A stretch of 64,000 bases of DNA from contig NZ_JAELUC010000005.1 of assembly GCF_016429155.1 (NCBI RefSeq), positions 21,795 through 85,794 on the forward strand, read 5' to 3'. Origin of the DNA: Pedobacter sp. ASV12 (GTDB lineage Bacteria; Bacteroidota; Bacteroidia; Sphingobacteriales; Sphingobacteriaceae). Below the pieces are notes generated by a model. The model worked only from the letters and a program-made list of their open reading frames with translations, did not search any database and was not told where the DNA came from. Position numbers and translations under genes: made by a program. Every line of letters begins with the position of its first letter. The first letter of the stretch is position 1. This document shows positions 16,961 to 24,326 of this stretch, one piece after another.

Positions 16961-18697
16961 TTAATTTGACTTGCTGGCTACACCGCCTTTTTTGCTGCTT
17001 ACGTTTACGGTAAATTTGCTGCCACCTTTGACCAGCCAGCGCACGGTTACATAAGAATTGCCCGCAATGTTGCCTACCTTGATGTTGGCCGGATCCAGTT
17101 TTTGTTCGGTGGTTATTCCCAAATCGCGGTTGTTGACCACCATGCCCGCTACTACGGTTCCGCCGGTTAGCGAAATGATGTCAGGGGTTTCGATGTTGTT
17201 TTTCACATCTTGACTCGAGTGGGTAGGAATCATCCTTTCGTTGCTTACAACAGCCGTTACTTGTGTTAATCCGCCACCAATTTCTTTCACCTCAATTTCG
17301 CCGACACTTAGCTTAGGCGTATTGTAGGCATGAAAAATACTGAAGGCCATGTTGCGGTGCGCATCGCTTTCGAGCAGGAAGCCCGGATGCAAACGGGTAT
17401 AGGTTTTCTTGAACCCACCGATTTCGATATCTCCATATTGCGGATGTTTAAACGGATGCCAATCTACGAAGGCATCTTTCATCAGCAGGTCTTTATCGAA
17501 GCTGTATAGCTGCGCCTGACTGTCTTCGCCATCGGTTTTGTTGTACATCGAATAGCCTGTCCACAACTCGTTAGAGAAAGTGTAGATGCCCCGGCCACCG
17601 TAAAACCAATCGAGTTCGCCTCCGAAAACCGAATACAGGTCTTTGTAAACCACCAAATACTTGTAGCCGGGCAACATTTCTTCGCCTTTTTTGCCCAAGG
17701 CATCGTACACGCGAACATCTAAGGCATTGTAGGTGTCTAAATCTTCCAATGCGCCTGGCCCTCTCAAAATCATACCGCCATTGTTGTGGTATGACTGTGC
17801 GGCGGCGATGTTCGGATGTTTCATCACAAAATCAACAATAGCCCTGTTTTCAGGTAAAGAGAAAGGATATTTGTAGGCTCCGCTTTGGATGTAATTAGGT
17901 TGCCAGTTCCAGCCCCAATCGCGGTTCGGATCGTAGGCCCCTTCGCCGTCTTCGTTTACGAAACCATCGCCATCGTTGTCAATTCCTTCCGAACCCAGAA
18001 GTTCATAAAAATCGCCTTTTTCGTCGTTGCCTACCATAATCATGCGGCGCGGATCGCTTGGATCTACCTTGAAACGTCCGGTTGGACTTTTGCGGCGCAT
18101 CATGACAATGTGGCCATCGCCATCCAAATCGTCGAAACCGTCTTCATTGGTAGCCCCATCACGGTCGTTATCGATTGGAATCATGCCCGAGCGTGGCGAG
18201 TGCGCCGTATTAGCCTGGTGAATGAAGTTATCCCTTGCATCAGGATTGATGGTTGGCGCAATATAAAATGTTTTATCAGCCAGCAGCGATTGAATGGTTT
18301 TATTGCCGGCATTGAACATCTCGGCCAGGTACCAAGCGGTGTACAAGGCAAATTCGCTGCCCTGTATTTCGTTAGAGTGGATGTTGCCATCGATGTACAT
18401 GGCCGGTTTTTTATCGGCGTTGCCTACTTTGGTATCGGTGATGGTCATTACCCAAAGGTCTTTGCCCTGAAACGATTTGCCCATCGATTCGAGCTTAACC
18501 AGGTTAGGGTGCGCCGCGACTAGTTTTTTGCAGATATCGGTAATGGCCGCATAGTCGTTATAGCGGTTCCAGCTTACCATTACTTTGGGATTGGGTGGCG
18601 TACCTACCGCAGCCAATATATTTTCGGGTTTTTGAGCCCTCGAAACTCCGGCGCACAAAATCATTGCAGCCAGAAGAATAGTTTGTTTAATTCTCAT
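16961..18697 (-). CDS. Exported M14 family zinc carboxypeptidase
   Basis: 578 residues with a signal peptide (ends near SRAQ). The M14 zinc motif HxxE is in DGNIHSNEIQGSEF, the third zinc ligand in AQSYHNNGG and the catalytic Glu in YTFSNELWTG, so the active site is complete. Two inserts rich in DxDxDG-type loops (DNDRDGATNEDGFDDLDGDG and GIDNDGDGFVNEDGEG) look like calcium-binding dockerin-type repeats. It would remove C-terminal residues from peptides outside the cytoplasm. A diverged paralogue lies directly upstream and an S9 peptidase downstream, forming a probable peptide-scavenging operon. Confidence 0.92.
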   Translation of the reverse strand: MRIKQTILLAAMILCAGVSRAQKPENILAAVGTPPNPKVMVSWNRYNDYAAITDICKKLVAAHPNLVKLESMGKSFQGKDLWVMTITDTKVGNADKKPAMYIDGNIHSNEIQGSEFALYTAWYLAEMFNAGNKTIQSLLADKTFYIAPTINPDARDNFIHQANTAHSPRSGMIPIDNDRDGATNEDGFDDLDGDGHIVMMRRKSPTGRFKVDPSDPRRMIMVGNDEKGDFYELLGSEGIDNDGDGFVNEDGEGAYDPNRDWGWNWQPNYIQSGAYKYPFSLPENRAIVDFVMKHPNIAAAQSYHNNGGMILRGPGALEDLDTYNALDVRVYDALGKKGEEMLPGYKYLVVYKDLYSVFGGELDWFYGGRGIYTFSNELWTGYSMYNKTDGEDSQAQLYSFDKDLLMKDAFVDWHPFKHPQYGDIEIGGFKKTYTRLHPGFLLESDAHRNMAFSIFHAYNTPKLSVGEIEVKEIGGGLTQVTAVVSNERMIPTHSSQDVKNNIETPDIISLTGGTVVAGMVVNNRDLGITTEQKLDPANIKVGNIAGNSYVTVRWLVKGGSKFTVNVSSKKGGVASKSN

Positions 18698-18707
18698 TGT
18701 GTTTTGA

Positions 18708-20348
18708 TTATAGTGCTACCTCAATTGATTTGCTGCCTGTGGTTGGACTGCCGGCATCGATGGTTACCTTGCCTGTACCCTTAATTAGCCAGGTCAATTC
18801 CTTAAAATCTTTACCGGCTATGCTTTCCAGCGTTTGCGACTTACGGCCGCTTACCACGGTTTGGTTGGCATTGGTATTTACTTTTACGGCAATTTTTTTG
18901 AGAAAGTAACTGCGATCGCCCACTTTGGTATAGGTTGGCAAATCGCCATTGTTCATCACCTTTAGGGTTACGCGGGTTAAGCCATCGGCTAATTTTTCGG
19001 TTTTAAGGCCAATCAGTTCAAGCTGTGGCGCCATGGCGGCCAAGCCAATCAGGAAATCGGTGTGCTTGCCCACAATGCCATCCACCATTTTGTAGGGCGG
19101 ATTGTTGAGCACAAACGGATCCAGGCCGCCTACTTCAACGGTCTGTCCCGGAAAATCAGGATGTTGAACCGCTTTCCAAGGCGTAAAGGTATCGGTAATG
19201 CCTTGGCTGGCTGCCCAACGCAGGTAGGAAGCTACGGCATCGTCGTTGGTTAGTTTCTTTTCTTTTTTAGCCGAATCGGGGGCTACTTTCGGCACCCACC
19301 ACCCCGGTGTGCTGAGGCTCAATCTGCCATAATGGAAATAGGCCCATTGCGAAAAGTCGCCGCTTTCGGCCTGTGTTTTCGGGGCGTCTTTGGTTTTGGT
19401 GATTTTATTGTAACGCTCAGAAACCAGCGCGTTGCTTTTCACATCGGCATCGAACCAGCTGGTAATTACGCGTTTGGCTACTCCGGCAGGGTTAAAAGTT
19501 ACCGGAGCCGAAAGGTTGTTTACCGGACCGAAGGTAACTACAGCGTATACATTAAAAGCGTCGAACAGGAAATCGAACAATGCCCTATTTTCTTTTTCTG
19601 AAACGGCATATTCGCCGGCGCCCGGAATAAAGTTTTTGTAGTTGTAGCTTGAGTTTTTGTTGAAATGTACTCCTCCCTCGCCATCTTCGTTAAAATCGCC
19701 GTCTTTATCATTATCGATACCTTCTGGCAACAGGATGTACTTGCCGTTTTCGCCTTTGTTGGGGTCGGCCATGATCAGCGAGCGCTGATCGTCTGGATTA
19801 AGTTTGTACTTGCCGGTTGGGTCTAGCACGCGCATCCAGGTAATTTTGCCGTTGCCATCCAGATCGTCAACATCGTCTTCGTTCAGTTTGCCATCGCGGT
19901 CATCGTCGGTTTTGGTGGCATTGCCACTGCGCTCTGATCTGACCTTGGCAAAATACTGCTCGGTTGCATCGGGGCTCATGTTTGGAAAAACATAGAAGGT
20001 CTGTTTGTTCAGCAGGTTTTTGATGCTATCTGTTTGGGCCGCTGCCATTAGTTTTTCGGCAAAGCCAATAGCCATTTCAACACCCAAGAGGTGCTTGCCT
20101 TCTACGCCGCCAACTACGGCAATAGCAGGTTTCTGATCAGCCTTTGCGCCACCAATGGTGAGCATCCAGATGTCTTTGCCACCTGCGGTTTGGGTTAGCG
20201 ATTTCGATTTAACCCATTGCGGGTATTTTTCGGCCAAGGCTTTAACCCTTTGGGCTAAACGGGCGCTGTTGCTGTAATCTTGTTGCTGTGCGAGGACAGG
20301 GCACAGCAAAGCCAGAAAAAACAGTTGAAAAAGGTAAAGTTTCTTCAT
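18708..20348 (-). CDS. M14-like protein that appears to have lost its active site
   Basis: 546 residues, signal peptide ending near VLAQQ. It aligns along its length with the downstream M14 enzyme, including both acidic DxDxDG-type inserts (DDDRDGKLNEDDVDDLDGNG and GIDNDKDGDFNEDGEG). At the catalytic positions it differs: IHSNEIQGSE becomes VEGKHLLGVE, so HxxE is replaced by ExxH; the third His (QSYHNNGG) is replaced by VTFGPVNN; the catalytic Glu (TFSNELWTG) aligns with LSTPGWWVP. It is therefore likely a pseudoenzyme or has a rearranged site. It lies 10 bp before the active paralogue and is probably its operon partner. Confidence 0.82.
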   Translation of the reverse strand: MKKLYLFQLFFLALLCPVLAQQQDYSNSARLAQRVKALAEKYPQWVKSKSLTQTAGGKDIWMLTIGGAKADQKPAIAVVGGVEGKHLLGVEMAIGFAEKLMAAAQTDSIKNLLNKQTFYVFPNMSPDATEQYFAKVRSERSGNATKTDDDRDGKLNEDDVDDLDGNGKITWMRVLDPTGKYKLNPDDQRSLIMADPNKGENGKYILLPEGIDNDKDGDFNEDGEGGVHFNKNSSYNYKNFIPGAGEYAVSEKENRALFDFLFDAFNVYAVVTFGPVNNLSAPVTFNPAGVAKRVITSWFDADVKSNALVSERYNKITKTKDAPKTQAESGDFSQWAYFHYGRLSLSTPGWWVPKVAPDSAKKEKKLTNDDAVASYLRWAASQGITDTFTPWKAVQHPDFPGQTVEVGGLDPFVLNNPPYKMVDGIVGKHTDFLIGLAAMAPQLELIGLKTEKLADGLTRVTLKVMNNGDLPTYTKVGDRSYFLKKIAVKVNTNANQTVVSGRKSQTLESIAGKDFKELTWLIKGTGKVTIDAGSPTTGSKSIEVAL

Positions 20349-20441
20349 ATTTGTTTGAGGTTATGCGTGCAATTTATAGAAAAAAGCATTGACCTAACCT
20401 AAAGTACGGCAAGATTTTACAAATGTTACAGTGTGGCTTTT

Positions 20442-21647
20442 CTAGCGCACCACTTTGCCTTTGGGATCTACGTTTACATTAAATGGAGGCATGTAATCCT
20501 GTAGCAAAACTGCAAGCTCACGCCGACTGATCTGCCTGGCCGGATCGAGCTTGGTTGCGAATTTATAAGTGGCATTCCATTTTTTTTCTAATTCTTTTTT
20601 GGTGGTTTCTGGCGATTTATTGCCCACGTAGCAAATCATTTCGATGGCGCCGCCGATGGTTAGCTGGCTGTTCTTGTAATCGTCGAACCAGATTTGAGCC
20701 TTGTAATAGAAATCCTTGATCGGCTGCTTCACTTCTTCGGTACCAACCAAGTTATCAGGCAAAAACTTGGCGCCCGTGCTTCCAATCCCGGCTTTGATTA
20801 CGCCAGTGAGGCCTACCATCTGGATGGCTTTCCAATTCGGATCATCATTTTTGATGTCTTCGAAGGGCATCAGGTTTAATTTGTAGCCGATGAGTTCGCC
20901 TTGAATCTTTTTTAAATCGGAAAGCGAGGTTTTGGTTTTGAAAAACGCCGCATAGGCTGCGGTTGCACCACCGGCCTGTCCGAGCAGCATACTTTGCTCA
21001 TCCTTCATCCAAATCAGGTTTTCTTGTTGCGGAATCAGCAGCTGATAGAGCGAAAAAATATGAGCCGTATTATCGCCAAGGCTTTTGCCAGCGGCTATAT
21101 TTGTTCGGTAAATGGTGTTCGAATAGTCGAGTTTTTCCCAATATTGGGCCGGAGCCCTAATTTTAAGTGCATCATTAAGTTTTGCATCGCCTGGATTGAT
21201 GAGTACTTGTGGTTTTAGCGTGCGTCCATCGCTGAGCTTAAAGTACCAGTTATTGCCAGAACGTTCGGCTTTGATCCACATCACGTTTTTGATTACCGTT
21301 AAATTCTTGATGCTATCTGTCCATTTAATCAGCACCTCGTTGGCGGTTTGCTTATCAAAAGCAACAGACTGGGTGCTGTCTGTTATTTGTTTGGCTATAC
21401 GCAGTTTTTTAAGGAAAGTGGCTTGAATGCCCGAGCTGAGGTCTGCTCCGATTGGCAAAATATCAAAACCTCCGGCCTGTAATAAAATGGTGGTTTTTAC
21501 GCCCGAATTGGCCGATTGTATGGCTGCGGCTACTGCAGCATTTCCATTGCCAACTACCAATACACCTGGCTTTAGCGTCTGTGCTTTTACGGTAGTGGTG
21601 GTGATCAGCAGGCCAAAGGCAAAAAATAAAAGTTTCTTCATGCTCAA
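20442..21647 (-). CDS. Exported FAD-dependent oxidoreductase-like protein
   Basis: 401 residues with a signal peptide (ends near VKAQT). Directly after it comes a Rossmann dinucleotide-binding start, GVLVVGNGNAAVAAAIQSANSGVKTTIL, with GNGNAA in place of the usual GxGxxG. This resembles FAD-dependent oxidoreductases of the BBE-like or thi4-like kinds seen in Bacteroidota, but the C-terminal part shows no motif I recognise. Substrate unknown. It is upstream of the M14 pair with a 93-bp gap, probably a separate transcript. Confidence 0.7.
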   Translation of the reverse strand: MSMKKLLFFAFGLLITTTTVKAQTLKPGVLVVGNGNAAVAAAIQSANSGVKTTILLQAGGFDILPIGADLSSGIQATFLKKLRIAKQITDSTQSVAFDKQTANEVLIKWTDSIKNLTVIKNVMWIKAERSGNNWYFKLSDGRTLKPQVLINPGDAKLNDALKIRAPAQYWEKLDYSNTIYRTNIAAGKSLGDNTAHIFSLYQLLIPQQENLIWMKDEQSMLLGQAGGATAAYAAFFKTKTSLSDLKKIQGELIGYKLNLMPFEDIKNDDPNWKAIQMVGLTGVIKAGIGSTGAKFLPDNLVGTEEVKQPIKDFYYKAQIWFDDYKNSQLTIGGAIEMICYVGNKSPETTKKELEKKWNATYKFATKLDPARQISRRELAVLLQDYMPPFNVNVDPKGKVVR

Positions 21648-21751
21648 AAGGGAGTGTATTATTTATGCAATATGCTGTAATAAGATGTATTTTTCATGAA
21701 TTTACTGATCGTTTAACTATATTTAACAATGTCAACCCCTAGCTGTAAGGT

Positions 21752-23155
21752 ATGATGCACCAAAAAATCGATTTTGTTTTTGAAGCACAACAAGTGTACA
21801 AATATACGCTTAGAAAGCAAAATGCGGCCTCGCGAATGGCCAAACTTAAACTGCTGAAAGAAGCCATCGCAAGGCATGAAGACGAAATTAACCTGGCCCT
21901 GCACAAAGACCTCAGAAAAAGCCAGTTCGAAACCGCAGTTACCGAGCTCCTTTTCGTTTATGGCGAGCTCGATTTTGCCATTAAAAACCTTCGCGATTGG
22001 ATGCGCCCCAAACGGGCAGGCAAAACCCTGAGCAATCCTTTTTCAAAAAACAGGATTTATTACGAACCCAAAGGCGTTTGCCTGATTATGGCGCCATGGA
22101 ACTATCCTTTTCAATTGACCATGAGCCCACTCATTTCGGCCATTGCCGCCGGTAACTGCGTGATGCTGAAGCCCTCCGAAATCAGTCAGGCAACCAGCGC
22201 CGTTGTGGGCAAGATCATCGCCAGTGTTTTTGAAGAGCAGGAGGTAGCTTGCTTTGAGGGCAATGCCGATTTGGCTACGGCGCTGCTCAAACTCCCTTTC
22301 GATCATATTTTTTTTACCGGGAGCACGGCCATCGGCAAAATCGTGATGGAAGCCGCCGCCAAAAACCTGTGTTCGGTTACGCTAGAACTGGGGGGCAAAT
22401 CGCCTACGCTTATTGACCATGAGGTTGACCTGCCAAAAGCCGTAGAGAAGATTGCCTGGGGCAAACTGATCAACAGTGGCCAAACCTGCATTGCACCCGA
22501 TTACGTTTTTGTTCCCCAAGAACGGGTTGACGAATTTATTGGCCTGTACAAAAGCGCCGCCGAAAAGCTGTTTTTCAAAAGTCAGGCGCAAATTGAGCCC
22601 CGGGCTTATGCCAAGATCATTAGCCCCAAACACTTTAGTCGTTTAAAGCACCTGGTTGACGAAGCCGTTGAAAAAGGAGCAAGAATTAATTGGGGAGGTA
22701 CTTTCGACGAAAAAAGTCAAACCATTTATCCCGTGCTGCTCAGCCAGATACCAGCCAACGCACAAGTAATGGAAGAAGAAATTTTTGGCCCGGTCCTTCC
22801 TATCATCGCTTACCAGGATATTGACGAGGCTATGGCGCAGCTTAACGCAAAAAGCAAGCCTTTGGCCCTCTACATTTTCAGCAAAAACGCTAAAAACATT
22901 CAAAAAATCATTAAAAACACCAGTTCGGGTGGGGTTTGCGTAAACGATGTGCTGGTTCATATTGCCAATCCCAAACTGCCTTTTGGCGGGGTAAACAGCA
23001 GCGGCATAGGCAGCAGCCATGGTGTTTTCGGATTCAGGAATTTTTCGCACGAAAGGGCTGTAGTTTTTCAGTCGAAGCTCAATTTTAACCGTATGGTTTA
23101 TCCGCCCTACCAAGGGAAGGAATGGCTGCTTAAACTCTTACGGAAAATTATGTAA
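21752..23155 (+). CDS. Aldehyde dehydrogenase (class 3-like)
   Basis: 467 residues, the short form typical of ALDH class 3. NAD(P)-binding and catalytic blocks: IMAPWNYPFQLTMSPL, FTGSTAIGKIVMEAA, the general base Glu in TLELGGKSP and the nucleophile Cys in NSGQTCIAPDY; EEEIFGPVLPI near the C-terminus. Oxidises aldehydes to acids. The C-terminal FHSKLNFNRMVYPPYQ-like tail (here FQSKLNFNRMVYPPYQ) is also usual for class 3. Two tandem ATGs make the exact start uncertain by one codon. Ends 9 bp before the YfiT-like gene. Substrate unknown. Confidence 0.93.
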   Translation: MMHQKIDFVFEAQQVYKYTLRKQNAASRMAKLKLLKEAIARHEDEINLALHKDLRKSQFETAVTELLFVYGELDFAIKNLRDWMRPKRAGKTLSNPFSKNRIYYEPKGVCLIMAPWNYPFQLTMSPLISAIAAGNCVMLKPSEISQATSAVVGKIIASVFEEQEVACFEGNADLATALLKLPFDHIFFTGSTAIGKIVMEAAAKNLCSVTLELGGKSPTLIDHEVDLPKAVEKIAWGKLINSGQTCIAPDYVFVPQERVDEFIGLYKSAAEKLFFKSQAQIEPRAYAKIISPKHFSRLKHLVDEAVEKGARINWGGTFDEKSQTIYPVLLSQIPANAQVMEEEIFGPVLPIIAYQDIDEAMAQLNAKSKPLALYIFSKNAKNIQKIIKNTSSGGVCVNDVLVHIANPKLPFGGVNSSGIGSSHGVFGFRNFSHERAVVFQSKLNFNRMVYPPYQGKEWLLKLLRKIM

Positions 23156-23164
23156 TTTGGCTTT

Positions 23165-23692
23165 ATGCAAGATTTGGAGCTCCTCAGGTATCCCATTGGA
23201 AAATATCTGCCACCAACCACAATAAACATTGGACATATTCAGTTATGGATAGAAGATTTGATCGAATTGCCACAATTGATTGCACAAGCCACCATTCATT
23301 TAAGCGAAGAAGAGCTCGAAACCCCTTATCGCCCTGACGGCTGGACGGTTAGACAGGTGGTGCATCATTTGGCCGATAGCCATATCAATGCCTATACGAG
23401 GGTAAGGCTTACGCTAACCGAAGATGATCCAACCATCAGGCCTTATTTTGAAGAGCGTTGGGCCGAACTGCCAGATGCCAAAAATGGCGATATCCAGCTG
23501 TCTATTGCTCTTTTAACGGCCATCCATCAAAGATGGGTTGCGCTTTTAAAAACCTTGCTTCCTGAAGATTTCGAGCGGCGCTATTTCCACCCCGAATCCA
23601 AGCAACAGCATACATTAGGCTACCTGATAGGCAATTACGCCTGGCATGGCAAACACCATTTGGGCCACATTGAAGCGGCCTTAAAAAATTAA
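23165..23692 (+). CDS. YfiT-type DinB-superfamily protein (putative metal-dependent thiol transferase)
   Basis: 175 residues. Opens with the family hallmark LRYPIGKY and carries the three histidines of the DinB metal site: VHHLADSH in helix 2 and WHGKHHLGH near the C-terminus. YfiT proteins of Bacillus belong to the bacillithiol transferase group, and Bacteroidota homologues are usually given the same name; whether this organism makes bacillithiol cannot be seen here. Follows the aldehyde dehydrogenase by 9 bp and precedes the DUF6265 gene by 21 bp, so the three may form an operon. Confidence 0.85.
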   Translation: MQDLELLRYPIGKYLPPTTINIGHIQLWIEDLIELPQLIAQATIHLSEEELETPYRPDGWTVRQVVHHLADSHINAYTRVRLTLTEDDPTIRPYFEERWAELPDAKNGDIQLSIALLTAIHQRWVALLKTLLPEDFERRYFHPESKQQHTLGYLIGNYAWHGKHHLGHIEAALKN

Positions 23693-23713
23693 CCATCAAC
23701 AAAATATAAACCG

Positions 23714-24193
23714 ATGAAAAAAAGTTTTTCTCTTGCCCTTATCGCATTAGGGCTTTGCATTGGCCAGCTTGCCGCTGCGCAAACACCTGCGCTAAAGCAG
23801 TTTAATTTTATGCTGGGCTATTGGCAAACCAAAACACCTAAAGGCAAAATAACCGAAAACTGGCAAACAACGCCCGAAGGCCTGACTGGCAAAAGCTACC
23901 GCCACGACCTTAAAGGCGACAGCACGATGATGGAAAGCGTGGAGCTTAAAAAAGCTGGAAACGATATTGTTTTTGTCGTTACCGGAATGGAGAAAGACAA
24001 CGAAGGAACCACCAGCTTTAAATTGGTTTCGAGCGCCAAGAACCGCTTTGTTTTCGAAAACAAGGCCCATGATTTTCCGCAGCGCATTGTGTACGAAAAC
24101 CAGGGAAAAGATAAGCTCCTGGCCTGGATTGAAGGCAGCGTAAGCGGCAAGCTGATCAAGTCTGAATTTAACTACAAAAGGAAGAAATATTAA
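23714..24193 (+). CDS. DUF6265 family exported protein
   Basis: 159 residues with a signal peptide (ends near AAAQT). The mature part begins FNFMLGYWQTKTPKGKITENW and ends in an antiparallel-strand-rich region (RFVFENKAHDFPQRIVYENQGKDKLLAWIEG), matching the DUF6265 pattern, a lipocalin-like barrel of unknown ligand. Probably last gene of the aldehyde dehydrogenase operon; a hairpin follows. Confidence 0.8.
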   Translation: MKKSFSLALIALGLCIGQLAAAQTPALKQFNFMLGYWQTKTPKGKITENWQTTPEGLTGKSYRHDLKGDSTMMESVELKKAGNDIVFVVTGMEKDNEGTTSFKLVSSAKNRFVFENKAHDFPQRIVYENQGKDKLLAWIEGSVSGKLIKSEFNYKRKKY

Positions 24194-24208
24194 CGATAAG
24201 ACTCTTTC

Positions 24209-24231
24209 ATGGTCTGTGGCTCACAGACCAT
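24209..24231. terminator. Hairpin between convergent units, possible terminator
   Basis: ATGGTCTGTG, loop GCT, CACAGACCAT: a perfect 10-bp stem. The following TTTACATTATTT is only partly T-rich. A second, imperfect hairpin (about 24254-24276, ACCTC...GAGGT) follows. Together they separate the DUF6265 unit from the copper island. Confidence 0.5.
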
Positions 24232-24326
24232 TTACATTATTTATTCCAATCTATCACCACCTCTTGTGCTTCGCATGAGGTGTAGAGGCAAAATGCCTAA
24301 TCGGCAACCGACATCACAAATCTTCC

